Shown: positions 1 to 11,705 of the stretch, in pieces
Numbering within the stretch: the first letter of the stretch is position 1
How the letters are laid out: every line of letters starts with the position of its first letter
DNA from: Pleurodeles waltl
Taxonomy: Eukaryota; Chordata; Amphibia; Caudata; Salamandridae
Length of the DNA stretch: 64,000 nt
NCBI RefSeq assembly: GCF_031143425.1
Contig: NC_090446.1
Coordinates: 1,023,825,066-1,023,889,065, forward strand
Direction: 5' to 3'
Translations under genes and position numbers: made by a program
Notes under the pieces: generated by a model
The model's database searches: none
What the model saw: the letters and a program-made list of their open reading frames with translations, nothing else
What the model was told of the DNA's origin: nothing

Positions 1-1863
1 GCAACACAGAGAGCTCACGCAGAAGCAGACAGCATCTGCAGAAGGACTTGAACACAGGTTCAAGAAAACTGAGCACGGCGGTCATCTCAACACTACAAAG
101 GAGGGTCCCACGAAGCCGGTGGTCAACTCAGCGAGTTGAGCAATGCAGGACAGAGTGCTGGGGACCTGGGGTGTGCTGTGCATGAAGGATTCCTTGCAAA
201 AGTGCACAGAAGCCCTAGCAGCTGCAGTTTACTTAGTACACAGGATTACTGTCTGGCGTGGGGAGGCAAGGACTTACCTCCACCAAATTTGGACAGATGG
301 ACCACTGGACTGTTGGGGTCACTTGGATCCAGCTCCTGTGTTCCAGGGACCACGCTCGTCAAGATGGGCTTCCAGTGCAGGGTGAAGGCAGACAGCCCCC
401 AGAGCATGCACCACCAGGAAATAGTGGAGAAAGCTGACAGGATTAGGCGCTACAATGTCGCTGGTAGTCTTCTTGCTACTTTGTTTCAGTTTTGCAGGCG
501 TCCTGGAGCAGTCAGCGGTTGATCCTTGGCAGAAGTCGAAGAGGGAGATGCAGAGGAACTCTGGTGAGCTCTTGCATTTGTTATCTGAAGAGAAGCCCCC
601 ATGAGAGACCCTAAATAGCCCTCAGAGGAGGATTGGCAACCTAGTCAAGTAAGCACCTATCAGGAGGGGTCTCTGACGTCACCTGCTGGCACTGGCCACT
701 CAGAGGCCTCTGTTGTGCCCTCACACCTCTGCATTCAAGATGGCAGAGGTCTGGGACACGCTGGAGGAGGTCTGGGCACCACCACTGGGCTGGTGATGGA
801 CAGGGGAGTGGTCACTCCCCTTTCCTTTGTCCAGTTTCGTGCCAGAGCAGGGGCTGGTGGATCCCTGAACCGGTGTAGACTGGCTTATGCAAGGAGGGCA
901 CCATCTGTTCCCTTTAAAGCATTTCCAGAGGCTGAGGGAGGCTACTCCTCCCCCACCCTTAACACATAGTACCAAAACGAGAGGGTGTAAAACCCTCTCT
1001 CAGAGGAAATCCTTTGTTCTGCCTTCCTGGGACTGGGCTGCCCAGACCCCAGGAAGGCAGAAGTCTGTCTGTGGGTTGGCAGCAGTGGTAGCTGGAATGA
1101 AAACCCCAGAGAGCTGGTTTGGCAGTACCCGGGTTCCACGCTGGAGCCCCGGGGATGCATGGGATTGGCACCCCAATACCATATTTGGCATGGGGGACAA
1201 TTCCATGATCTTAGACATGTTACATGGCCATATTCAGAGTTGCCATTGTGAAGTTACGAATGTAATGCTGTCCCCACACTCACAAAGTCCAGGGAAATTG
1301 CCCTGAACTATGTGGGGGTACCTTGGCTAGTGCCAGGGTACCCTCACACTTAGTAACTTTGCACCTATCCTTCACTAAGTGAGGGTTAGACATATAGGTG
1401 ACTTATAAGTTACTTAAGTGCAGTGTAAAATGGCTGTGAAATAACGTGGACGTTATTTCACTCAGGCTGCAGTGGCAGTCCTGTGTAAGAATTGTCTGAG
1501 CTCCCTATGGGTGGCAAAAGAAATGCTGCAGCCCATAGGGATCTCCTGGAACCCCAATACCCTTGGTACCTGGGTACTATATACTAGGGAATTATAAGGG
1601 TGTTCTAGTGTGCCGATCCGAATTGGTAAAAATGGTCACTAGCCTGCAGTGACAATTTAAAAAGCAGAGAGAGCATAAGCACTGAGGTTCTGGTTAGCAG
1701 AGCCTCAGTGACACAGTTAGGCACCACACAGGGAACACATTCAGGCCAGAAACTAAGAGCACTGGGGCCCAGGCTAGGAGGATCCCAGTGAGACAGGCAA
1801 AAACAAACTGACACACAAGTAAAAATGGGGGTAACATGCCAAGCACGATGGTACTTTCCTACA
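1..1863 (-). repeat. LTR-like dispersed repeat, truncated by window edge
   Basis: On the minus strand this starts at 1863 with TGTAGGAAAG, a typical LTR-style 5' end, and runs off the left edge of the window. The layout matches a long LTR or LTR-like repeat family that I recall as very abundant in newts; that recollection is not a database match. Reading frames of 70-139 codons occur on both strands but overlap one another and show no domain, so I treat them as chance. The second end, an internal region and a target duplication are not visible, so solo LTR, 5' LTR and 3' LTR cannot be told apart. Confidence 0.5.
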
Positions 1864-2139
1864 TCCAGATATACTAACACATTGCACCGGGTGTGTGTTA
1901 CTTTGTATGTTGGTTGTTGCATCACATTTTTGTCAATTTATCCCCCAGTATGTGTTAAGAATAGTGCAGTTAAGATCCTTGTGGTAAGGAATTGCTCTAA
2001 CAGGGACTTTGACCAAGAAATTGTCTCACGACAATTGGATGCCTCCCACCCTCCCACCACATCTAGCAACTTTAAAAAAATTCAGACAAGTGGTCACAGA
2101 GCACCTAAAGAATGAGAAACATTCTACTACTAGAACTTT
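1864..2139. other. Short unassigned spacer
   Basis: AT-rich sequence between the LTR-like repeat and the first LINE monomer. A frame from 1825 to 2115 crosses the repeat boundary and has no recognisable domain. I see nothing functional here. Confidence 0.5.
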
Positions 2140-3240
2140 CCCTTCTTGGTGTTTTTAAAGTCTTTTTAACTGGAGCACTATTTTTTATATTTTTAATATT
2201 TGATGTGTTTTACTGACATTAATATATTGTTTGACCCGTACGCTTAGGGCTTACCCTTGGTATTAATATTCCGGGGCTCTTTTCTTGTTCCCGGCAGAGT
2301 TCTCTTTCTGCTGATCTGCCGCTTGCCGAGAGCTTTGGGCCTGTTAGAGCCCACCTCCTTCTAGGCATTTAGCAGGCAGACATATTAGGGGGATTTTAGG
2401 TCAGCAGGCTAGTTGCTTGCTGACGCTTTGACTTCTGGGGGGCATTCACTACAAATGCTGTTGCGGAAGCGCAGCGGATAACAGAGTAAGGGGAATTGTT
2501 ACACGGGCTATTTTTTACCCTTCTTGGTGTTTTTAAAGTCTTTTTAACTGGAGCACTCGGGGCTATTTTTGATATTTTTAATACTTGATGTGTTTTACTG
2601 ACATTAATATATTGCTTGATCGCTACGCTTAAGGCTTACCCTTGGTATTAATATTCCGGGGCTCTTTTCTTGTTCCCGGAAGAGTTCTCTTTCTACTGAT
2701 CTGCCGCTTGCCGAGAGGTTTGGCTTGTTAGAGCCCACCTCCTTCTAGGCATTTAGCGGGCAGACATATTAGGGGGATTTTAGGTCAGCAGGCTAGTTGC
2801 TTGCTGACGCTTTGACTTCTGGGGGCATTCACTACAAATGCTGTTGCGGAAGTGGACACGCAGCGGATAACAGAGTAAGGGGAATTGTTACACGGGCTAT
2901 TTTTTACCCTTCTTGTTGTTTTTAAAGACTTTTTAACTGGAGCACTCAGTCTATTTTTAATATTTGTAATATTTGATGTGTTTTACTGACATTAATATAT
3001 TGTTTGACCGCTACGCTTAGGGCTTACCCTTGGTATTAATATTCCGGGGCTCTTTTCTTGTTCCCGGCAGAGTTCTCTTTCTGCTGATCTGCCGCTTGCC
3101 GAGAGGTTTGGGCCTATTAGAGCCCACCTCCTTCCAGGCATTTAGTGGGCAGGCATATTAGGGGGATTTTAGGTCAGCAGGCTAGTTGCTTGCTGACGCT
3201 TTGACTTCTGGGGGGCATTCACTACAAATGCTGTCATGGA
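2140..3240 (+). repeat. Three tandem ~380-bp 5' monomers of the LINE
   Basis: Units begin with the same CCCTTCTTG(G/T)TGTTTTTAAAG block at 2140, 2518 and 2907, giving lengths of 378 and 389 bp; the third runs into the start of the open frame at about 3236. Each unit also carries a TATTAATATTCCGGGGCTC block and a CGCAGCGGATAACAGAG-like end. The position directly upstream of the coding part suggests promoter-bearing 5' UTR monomers, as known in some mammalian L1 families. Promoter activity is inference only. Confidence 0.85.
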
Positions 3241-4170
3241 AGCGGACGCGCAGCGGGCGCCCCGATGGCACGCCAAAGGCGTGCCAAAGGCAAGCCCGTC
3301 CGCGTCCGCCCGCGTCCGGAAGGGGCCAGGGGCCGGACATTATGCTGCTAATCAGTATGTTTCCTATTTTAATCAGGACAAAACCCCTGCTAATCACTGC
3401 TGCAGACGATTTGATCCTGCAGTAGATTTGAGCGCTATTTGTAATAATTTCTATTGGAAGCCTTCGCCTAATCTGGAAGAAGGTGATGTTTTAGACTCAC
3501 ATAGTAATGAGAAGCCTTCCAAGCTAAGGACGTCATGGGGTCTGATTAATGCCCGCTCTTTAATTAAACATGCCCTTGAAATTAATGAACTGATTAAGTC
3601 AGCTAATTTGGACTGCCTTTTTGTCACTGAGACTTGGGCCAGAGAGGACTCTGACCCGGACTTTTTAATTGCTTCACCTCCAGGCTATTTCTTTGTTAGA
3701 CACGATAGAGAAGGAAAAAGAGGAGGAGGATTAGCCATCATTTTTAAAAATGATTTAAGTTGTTCCTTAATGAAACTTAAGGGCTGCCCCCAGATATGTG
3801 AAAGAGCTTACTTTAAAATTAAAGCTCAGAATAGTCAGGTTATTGAAGGCCTACTTTTATACAGACCACCAGGCCCCAAGAATGCTTTTCTGGTGGCCTG
3901 GCCGTCAATGTTGGAACCATTGCTCCTAGTTAAGAATGCTTTGGTATTAGGTGACTTAATCTTCATTTAGATGATCTCTCTGACCCTAGTATGGTGGATT
4001 TTCTTAGCTATATGCAGAGTTTGGATTGACTTTCTGGAGATAGTGTTCCTTCGCACACGGCTGGTCATATGCTGGGTGTCATTTTTTCAAGATCATGATT
4101 GATCTCTAGGAACGATAATAGGGAGGTAGACTGGTCTGATCACTTTCTATTATCTTTTACACTCTCTCGG
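3236..4170 (+). pseudogene. LINE endonuclease segment (broken)
   Basis: The open frame 3236-3970 starts inside the third monomer and encodes an exonuclease/endonuclease-phosphatase-type domain. Visible signs are an N-terminal INARSL block, the L..TETW motif with the catalytic-type Glu, an RGGGLAII stretch, and a decayed GDLI where GDFN/GDLN is expected. The frame stops at 3970. Homology continues in other frames (AGHMLGVIFS, then WSDHFLLSF at about 4130-4160, the C-terminal SDH motif). The domain should nick genomic DNA to start target-primed reverse transcription. The frameshift inside the GDxN motif makes it non-functional. Confidence 0.8.
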
Positions 4171-5395
4171 ACACCTCCTACACCTAAACTCCCTCCTAGT
4201 GTTGCCCAAAAAAGACCATGGCATAAAATTAATAAGTGTAATTTTTCTCAGGCCCTGAAAGCGGGTTGGGCCCAAACTAAGTTATTAGGAGGCTCTTACC
4301 TTGAGACTTTTGATTTGGGTTTGAAAAGGGCCATTGACGCGCTTGCACCACGGGCCAGGATAATTCCCAAAGTCCGACGGGTGCAGTCAGCACCCTGGTT
4401 CTCAGAGGAGTTGAAAGATCTACAAAGAATTTATCGTAGGCAGGAGCGTAAATGGCTACTGAATAAATCCCATTTAGAAAGAGGAAATCTTAGGGAAGCC
4501 CTGAGGAAGTATAAAGCAGCCATTAAGCTAGCAAAAACTTCGCATTTTTCTAAAGTGATCAGAGGTGCTTTGGACTCGTCTAAGGAACTGTTGAACACAG
4601 TTCGTGCCTTAACACCTTCTCCGTCAGCAGTCTCACCGTTAGAAAATTCCCCTCAATTCTGTCAGTCAGTGGCGGATTTTTTCAATAATAAAATTACTAA
4701 ATTGCTGACTAATTTCAGTCTTCCCCTCCCTGATATAGAGGACAAAGCTTCTTTGTGCTTTGCAGAACCAGTGCAAGTACTGGACAGCTTTCAACCTCTT
4801 TCTGTTAATAAATTCTGTGATCTTCTCATAGCACTAAAATCAGGGGCACCCACGGATCTCTGTCCATCTCATATCCTAAAGTTAACTCCTCAGTTGGTGG
4901 CCGAGGCCTTGGAACGTGTGTTTGTGGAGATTTTTCAGGAAGGGACTTTCCCGGCAGCTTGGAAGCAGGCCACAGTGATTCCTCTCATTAAAAAACCAGG
5001 AAAAGAAGCGGCGGACGTTGCTAATCTTTGCCCGATTTCAATACTCCCGGGTTTGACCAAAATATTAGAAAAACATCTTAACTATGAGTTATCTGTTTTC
5101 CTTCAGGAGAATGGTAAACTGGACCCTTCGCAGCATGGCTTTCGGGTAGCTCATAGTACGGAAACAGCACTCATCTCTACTTCTGACATCATCCGTCGTA
5201 GAGGCGATTTGGGAGAAGGTTCGATCTTGGTCCTGTTAGATTTATCAGCAGCTTTTGACACTATCTCTCCTACTATTCTATGTAACCGGTTGGCCCAAGC
5301 TGGAGTGAGAGAGAAGGCTTGGCAGCTTCTCAGCTCCTTCCTCACGGATAGAACAATCACGGTGGCCTGTGGTGATCATCGGGCTTCTCCTTTCC
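4099..5395 (+). pseudogene. LINE reverse transcriptase, N-terminal part (broken)
   Basis: The frame starting at 4099 continues from the endonuclease tail, through a basic linker (about residues 80-200), into the RT fingers and palm. Motifs seen in order are IPLIKKPGK, PISILPGLTKILEKHLN, LDPSQHGFR..HSTETAL and motif A LLDLSAAFDTIS at about 5236, with the catalytic Asp. The frame is lost just before 5396, where the VPQGSSLSP block continues in another frame. ATG 4099 is simply the first Met after the upstream break and is probably not a genuine start, because the original protein would be one long ORF with the endonuclease. Confidence 0.87.
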
Positions 5396-6329
5396 ATCTA
5401 CCGTTCCGCAGGGATCTTCCCTCAGTCCGACACTTTTTAATTTATATATGTCGCCTCTGGCGAACCTGGTACATTCATTTGGGGTCCAGATTGTCTCTTA
5501 TGCAGACGATACGCAGATGATTGTGCCCATTTCTCATAACTGGGAGGACACAAAGGAGAACTTTCAACGCTGCATGTTAGCAATTAACAATTGGATGACT
5601 TGCAACTGGCTTAAACTTAATGGGGACAAGACAGCGATTATGTGCTTTGGCTGTAACAACTCTCCTTGGGACAACAGTTGGTGGCCCCCCGCCTGTGGGG
5701 GTTGCCCGTCTCCCGTGCCTGCCGCAAAAAATTTAGGCATCATTTTTGATGACACACTCTCTTTTAAGTTACAGATTCATCATATTGTCAAGGTTTGTTT
5801 TTGGATATTAAAAATACTCAAGAAAATTTTACATCTTTTAGAGGATGACTTAAGACGGCCGGTGGTCCTGGCGTTAGTCACTTCTAGACTGGATTATTGT
5901 AATTCACTGCTGCTCAATGCAAATAAATCTTCTTTAGATAAATTGCAGTCAATTCAGAATGCGGCAGCACGTTTAACCTTGAATCTCCCTCAGTTGATAT
6001 CTGCCAATAGATGTGTATCATCTTTACACTGGCTTCCTATTAAGAAGAGAATTATTTTTAAAATACTCTGTCTCACGCACAAAGCACTAAAGTCGGAGGG
6101 ATGCGATTATTTGAAGTCTACTCTGTTTTTTTATCAACCATTGAGACACCTGAGATCCTCTTCCAAATTTATGATCAAGGTGCCTCGCTGTAATAAGGAC
6201 AAATGGGGAGACCGGGCTTTTACGGTGGAAGCGGCTAGGCTCTGGAATAGCCTGCCCCTTTCACTTCGTCAAATAACGACTCATTTCTCTTTTAGGAAAA
6301 GCCTCAAAACCTGGATTTTCGCGAATTAG
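5396..6329 (+). pseudogene. LINE reverse transcriptase, C-terminal part (broken)
   Basis: This continues the RT in a different frame: VPQGSSLSPTLFNLYMSPL (motif B) from about 5398, then VSYADDTQ (motif C, catalytic Asp pair) at about 5495-5515. Thumb-like sequence follows (SRLDYCNSLL, LQSIQNAAARL, HWLPI.KRI.FKI) and the protein ends with RLWNSLPLSLRQ, a signature shared by L2 and CR1 proteins. The stop is at 6327-6329. Everything downstream of the frame break is open to the natural end, so this copy is only moderately old. Confidence 0.88.
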
Positions 6330-6354
6330 ATTCTTTGGGTAATCTGTGTATCTC

Positions 6355-6423
6355 TGGTTTGACTAGCGCTTCGATGCTTCTGCCGGAATGCGCTCTACAA
6401 AAATAACTCAATACAATACAATA
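6355..6423 (+). repeat. LINE 3' tail with short tandem repeat
   Basis: The tail has the GCGCTCTACAAAAATAA block and ends in ACAATACAATACT, a short tandem repeat. L2/CR1 elements characteristically end in a GCGCT-TA-CAAAT motif and a microsatellite rather than a long poly-A. Confidence 0.75.
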
Positions 6424-7231
6424 CTACTAGGGCCTAATAAACCAACTTCATGCTCTCTGTTTTCCCACCTTGATGTCCTCATGTCTTCTTATAATCCCCT
6501 TTCTGTATGCCCAACTTTCTTCCTCAAGAAACATGTAAGAGAAGAGCTCACCAGCTACAGTCCCTTCCAACAACACCATTAACATCCATTGAGCAGTCTA
6601 CTGAACAATATAGAACACCACCTACAATGCCTCTCCTACTGGGGTCATTGAAACCTCTCTCCATTTCAATGTCCTGTCTTCCTGAGAGAGAGAGAGAGAT
6701 TGTCATTGCAATGGTCTCCCTATGCAATGACATTAAAGAGTATGACTGTCAAGATGTTTGGGACTAATGATATAGTTACGTTTGGATGCATAGCAGAACA
6801 GAATCACTTCTGGCCTAATGGGCACTGTCTTGTGCTGTCACTCAGGAGGCTGAAGGTTGAAATCTTAATATTGATTGGCAGTGTGTTTGTTTATTTACTC
6901 GTGTTTTCACTGTTAAACCTTGTTAGTGATGGAATTTTCCAATTTCTTTCCAATCACATGCCTGGTTTTGACTGTCATAGATAGGACTGGAAGAATCACT
7001 CTAAAGAGTCACATATGGCATAAACATTACAATCACAGACCCTCACACTGAAAGTTGAGGGCTTTCACTGCAGGTGTGTCTATGGTCATTTTCCTTCTTT
7101 AATTTCTTTTAAACTTCAAATGTTTAAGGTTTATATTGAAAGGTGAGTTCGCTCTTTTTAATTGACAAATACATTTTTCTTTGCAGTTTGTCCATAAATA
7201 GATAATTTTATCATCCATCAAAGCTTTAAAA
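6424..7231. other. Intergenic sequence, nothing recognised
   Basis: About 0.8 kb of AT-rich DNA. Several short frames (64-94 codons) overlap each other on both strands without any domain. There is a short GA run near 6685. I see no gene or element boundary. Confidence 0.5.
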
Positions 7232-7495
7232 ACTCTCTAGCTCTCTCCTTCTCACTCTTTTTCTCTCTCTCTTTCAATCTCTTTCTCCCACTCACACACC
7301 CATATGGACCCTTACGCACCCACGCACAGACCCACTCAGACACTCACACAACCACTCACAGACCCACTCAGACCTTTGTGCACATACTCACAGCCGCACT
7401 CAGACCCTCACACACTCAGTCACAGATCCACTCATCCTCTCACACCCACTTACAGACCCACACAGACACTGATGCACCAACTCACAGACCGACTA
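7232..7495. repeat. CT-rich tract and degenerate CACTCACAGACC tandem repeat
   Basis: CT-rich sequence (about 7240-7290) passes into a low-complexity array of CTCACAGACCCACTCAGAC-like words up to 7490. The 68-codon frame 7304-7510 (rich in Pro, Thr, Asp, His) is a by-product of the repeat. Confidence 0.7.
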
Positions 7496-7698
7496 AGTTA
7501 TCTCAAGTAACTATAGTTTGTGCCCTAAGGTAACTATACCTCGAGCCCTCGCCATGCACTGCTAATTATCCTACAAATTACGGCACTCATGACATCTTTG
7601 ATAATATCTGCAGTAAGATTAATGCTCATATAACTGTGCATTATGGGGGCACGATTTATAGTTACCTTAGGGCACGAGTTATAGTACTTGAGATAACT
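7496..7698. mobile_element. 203-bp MITE with ~42-bp terminal inverted repeats
   Basis: The left end 7496-7538 and right end 7657-7698 are inverted copies of each other (AGTTATCTCAAGTA..., shared core GCCCTAAGGTAACTATA) with a few mismatches and one indel. The flanking trinucleotide CTA occurs at 7493-7495 and again at 7699-7701, consistent with a 3-bp target duplication. A 3-bp duplication points to PIF/Harbinger. No coding capacity. A similar terminal block (AGTTATCTCTGGCCTAAAGT) recurs near 29192, suggesting a dispersed family. Confidence 0.75.
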
Positions 7699-7794
7699 CT
7701 AACAGGTGAATTTCTATGGTTTTGTAAGTTTAAAATGTGAGCCTAACTATAACGTCCATGTAACTTTTGTTTTTTTAACTTCATTACTACTTTT

Positions 7795-7824
7795 TTAAAT
7801 ATATATATATATATATTTATATAC

Positions 7825-7913
<89 letters not shown>

Positions 7914-7925
7914 TATACACATACT
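7795..7925. repeat. (TA)n microsatellite
   Basis: Almost uninterrupted TA/AT dinucleotides with scattered C and A interruptions. The minus-strand frame 7743-8231 reads through it as a Tyr/Ile repeat and is an artefact. Confidence 0.95.
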
Positions 7926-8462
7926 TGTTAACTCTGCCACAACTATATTAATTAGACAAACATGTGATAATCTCTCTACTCCATCGTTTGTTCTGCGTGT
8001 CTCCTTAAAGTGGCTTCCAGCTGTCTTTATATTACAATACAAAGGTCTGAAAACCTGCCGCCCTCTCTGCTGTCTTACCGTGTGGGAGCTTGCCAGTCCA
8101 CCATTACCCTCCAGTGTCGACGCTCTGGTATCACATCCACTCAGCAATGTGAGCCTGTGTGCGAGCAGAGTTAAAGTTTGAAACACACTCCAATATTTTA
8201 AGTACCAATGCATGCAGTTTGAGATTGGCATATAAAATCAGCTCCAACATTGTGGTCTTTCAGTGTATAGAGATTTATATGAAAGACAACTTTATACAAA
8301 AAATTCTACATAAGAAATCCCGGGCAACACATTTGGTTCTCCGTGCAGACAGTTTCCATCCTAACAACCTCAAATGTAGTATACTGTTGGACTTTTTCCC
8401 TTTTGCAAGTTCATCTCCAATCTTTTTGCCTCCTTCCTCCTATTTTTTTCCTGTACTATTGT
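7926..8462. other. Intergenic sequence, nothing recognised
   Basis: Mixed-composition DNA upstream of the gypsy-type LTR. A 113-codon frame (8159-8500) crosses into the LTR and has no domain. Confidence 0.45.
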
Positions 8463-9104
8463 TGTTGGCTTTAGGACTCTGGGCACTTTACCACCGCTAA
8501 CCAGTGCTAAAGTGCATTTGCTCTCTGTGTAAATTGTATTATTGATTGGCTTTCCATGATTGGCATATTTGATTTACTAATAAGTCCCTAGTAAAGTGCA
8601 CGAGAGGTGCCTAGGGCCTGTAACTCAAATGCTACTAGTGGGCCTGCAGCACTGGTCGTGCCACCCCATTAGTAGCCCTGTAGACATGGCTCAGACCTGC
8701 CACTGCAGTGTCTGTGTGTGCAGTTTTAAAATGGCAATTAAACTTGGCAAGTGTACCCACTTGCCAGGCCTAAACTTTCCCTTTTTATACATGTAAGGCA
8801 TCCCTAAGGTAGGCCCTAGGTAGCCCCAAGAGCAGAGTGCCATGTATGTTAAAGGTGAGACATGTACTTATGTGTTTTACATCTCCTGACAGTGAAATAC
8901 TGCCAGATTTGGTTTTCACTGTTGCAAGGCCTTTCTCTCTCATAGATTAACATGGGAGCTGCCTTTAAATATTATTAAATCACAGATTTGGGGAGCAGAT
9001 AGTCTTGTGGAGTTTGGAGTCTCTGAACTCACAATTTAAAAATACATCTTTTAGTGAAGTTGGTTTTTAGACTGTGTGTTTGAAAATGCAACTTTTAGAA
9101 AGTA

Positions 9105-10490
9105 CTGTAATAGAAAAGGGGTATGGCGCATAAAACAGCGACGCTAGGCCAATCAGACTACACAAAAGAAACAAGAGCCAACACTGTAATTGACTTGGAA
9201 TAAATTATTATTTACAATCAGAAAGCAAAACCAATTACCTCTCCCTAGTATTAATACATGTCATTTATCCAGAAGAATTGTATTTGGATATCATTTATCA
9301 CACGCAGAAGAACAAATAAAAAATTGAGCATTTACCTCATATAAAAAAGTTTTTTGCCACTGCACACACATTACATACATCAAAAACATATAACAATATA
9401 CATATTGAAAAACACAAAAAGACACAAAAAATCAACCTAAAATTGAAATATACAAATTAAATAAAAAAATCAACCTAAAATTCAGTTTCTGCACCAATTT
9501 GAAAGAGAAGAAACTCTGAGCCAAATAAATTAGCAACATTTTTAAGGCTCCTCCTTAAAGAGCAGAAAGGCGCGGAGCTGCTAATTATAAGTCTTTGTGG
9601 TAGCTCAAACAGGAATGTTGTGCAATACAAGACAATGCTTTGAATTCTCCCTGAAGGCCATATCTTCTTTAACAGCACTCACCGCTGCTCCCTATTGTCG
9701 ACGTGTTCTGAACCCACTAGATTCAAGCGTTCTCTTCAGGACACAGACATTAAAACACAACTGTTACACAAAAAACTAAAATCACGTATACAAATAAAAG
9801 AAAAACAAAAATCACATATACTACTAAAAGAAAAAGTGACAACAGATCTCATCACTCTGCCCATAGCACATTCCATTATAAATACTTGGTCAGAAGGAAC
9901 TGCCATTTTATGGATGGCTTTGCCACCAAAGCAGGGGCCTCATGATTCTGTGGAAAAAATGGATGAAAAAAAATGGATGAAGAAAATGGATGGCCTCACT
10001 GTTACTCATTGCAACACAATACTAATATTGTAGCCAACCATGTGTGTTTTCAACAGAATTCACTCAATTGAAAACACCAATTCAAAACATAACTTGCTAA
10101 ATTGTCACCAGTTACATATGAAATCCATTTACCATGAGTCTAACACCGAAGCCAGAGTGATAGAAGTATAGATATTTGTCTATAGATGTTTTATCTCTCT
10201 ATTTTATTAGGTGGTTCAGGGAACTGAAGTCCAATTACCCAACAGTACTCTTTACTGCAAAAGTGAAACAAAATAAACATTATTGAAAAAGCATTCACTA
10301 CACTGTATCGATAAACACTGTAAACCACTAAAATACAGATTTGTGAGAGCTGGAAAACATTTATCCTACATCTGCCCATGTCACACTCAGCTATCCTTAG
10401 CTACCCTACACAGCCTCTTAGTTAACAACAGCTACCCTTTGGTGCCTATATATTCCAACACTATTATGCCAAAATGTCCACACTGGATTT
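9105..10490 (-). repeat. Left inverted arm (pLTR) of the Penelope-like element
   Basis: An inverted copy of the right arm. Matching blocks include the CTCTCCCTAGTATTAATACA region (about 9240), the hammerhead region (about 9690-9740), the segment around 10020-10130 and the segment ending ATGTCCACACTGGATT (about 10490). Compared with the right arm it lacks ~0.5 kb (counterpart 13810 to about 14385), and it has ~80 bp at its outer end not matched on the right. The two arms therefore have different histories. Confidence 0.85.
9691..9739 (-). ncRNA. Hammerhead ribozyme motif, degenerate copy
   Basis: On the minus strand the core word CTGAAGAG (9739-9732) is followed by a stem II-like GAAC...GTTC and then CAGAACACGTCGACAATAGG. 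The conserved GAAA box has become AGAAC, which breaks the catalytic core, although the GTC cleavage triplet and stem I nucleotides (GACA opposite TGTC) are kept. It is the inverted counterpart of the better motif at 14773. Probably inactive. Confidence 0.6.
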
Positions 10491-10698
10491 CACTTCGGTT
10501 TCTTCGAGCTTGACCGCCAAACAACTGAATGAATCAGATAGATTGACTAGACTTAAGAAAAAACAGATCCGTACTGAGTTACATTGACATTTCCTGCTAG
10601 AGCATTTAAGAGCAGGCCATATCCCTTGGAGTCCACAAATAAAAAACATTCCTGTCATCTTTATAGAGGATCCTGAGTACCAAAAAGAGTACAGTTGC

Positions 10699-11705
10699 GT
10701 GGGCACTAAATGCACAGGTGACCTCATGGTTCTTACAATTGAGACTGCTCAGCGACATGCAAAAAAACAACTTCATGACATTTTGATGTTAGTACAAGAG
10801 CTTAAAGAGAGCCATTTCTTTTCTGTGGCTAAAGCATTACTTGAAAAAATTGCAAAAGAGATTGGAGAATTTAAAGACTTCACATTAAATCAAAAGACTA
10901 TCAAATTTGAAAGGGACAAAAAAGCGTTCAGTCTTGAGACAGTGTATACCCACATCTTAGAAGTGACTTTTATACCCACCCTGATTCTAGGAGATATTTA
11001 CCAGATTTCCAGGCTAAGTCCAGACGCCAGTTTATTACTTTTTCTGAAACAACATCCTCCTCTACTGGTGAATCGGACCCTGGTGAAGGGCCATCAAACC
11101 AAGTCCCTCAAAAACAGCAGCAGTTTTTCTAGGAAGAAGCAGGTATTTCAATCAGCCTTGGGAAATGACTACTCGATGCCAGTATTACAAAAATCAATAG
11201 CATCACCTATTTTCAATCTTTCCGACAGGCCAAGTCTGAAGCTGAAGAGAAAGCCCTATGTAAAGGGCTTTCATTTATACCAATACGACACACTAACTTT
11301 TTTCAGTTAAAAACAGAAGATCTAGAATATTGTAGAAAAATGAGATTGAAAACCTTTTTTTAAAATCATGATGCTTCCTCTAGTGTAGAGGCTTCTGTTC
11401 TTAAGAATAAATCGTCCTTTTGCCCAGCTCCCGATTTGGTTCCTAAAGAGGTAGTCATTTTTGAGCAGGCAGTTTTTTCTACTATCTCACAGTTAGAAAA
11501 TAAAAAAGAGTACATGCGACATAACATTTCAACTGAAGAAAAAAAAGCATTACTGGATTTGAAAAATGATCAGTCAATTGTTATGAAACAGGCTGATAAA
11601 GGAGGGGCAATTGTGATTTGGCCTACAGAGGGGTATAAGAGAGAAGGCATAAGACAACTGAATGATGTTGAATTTTATTTAAAAACTTCCAAGGGATCCT
11701 ACTAA
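10699..11705 (+). pseudogene. Penelope protein, N-terminal region (broken)
   Basis: Two frames, 10699-11310 and 11436-11705, with the join in a third frame (FFQLKTEDLEYCRKMRLK at about 11300-11350). The second holds the conserved block preceding the RT in Penelope proteins: LKNDQSIVMKQADKGGAIVI, then RQLNDVEFY. In intact proteins this region leads directly into the RT fingers. The upstream 203 codons are lysine-rich and I cannot assign a fold. At least two frameshifts and one stop separate the parts, and the true start is unknown. Confidence 0.75.

Larger units (their letters stand above)
2140..6423 (+). mobile_element. L2/CR1-group LINE, near full length, degraded
   Basis: A non-LTR retrotransposon read left to right: tandem 5' monomers (2140 to about 3240), an apurinic-type endonuclease segment (to about 4170), an RT split over two frames (to about 6100), a C-terminus with the WNSLP signature, and a 3' tail. 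The RT signatures fit the L2 branch of the CR1 group. At least two frameshifts and several stops separate the segments, so the copy is dead. No target duplication was identified. It would have copied itself by nicking DNA and priming reverse transcription from the nick. Confidence 0.88.

Noticed and set aside
136..522. Frames of 80-128 codons at the left edge
   Set aside because: Overlapping frames on both strands inside an LTR-like repeat, none with a domain or codon signal.
7743..8231. 162-codon minus-strand frame
   Set aside because: Much of it is Tyr/Ile repeats from the TA microsatellite, with no domain.
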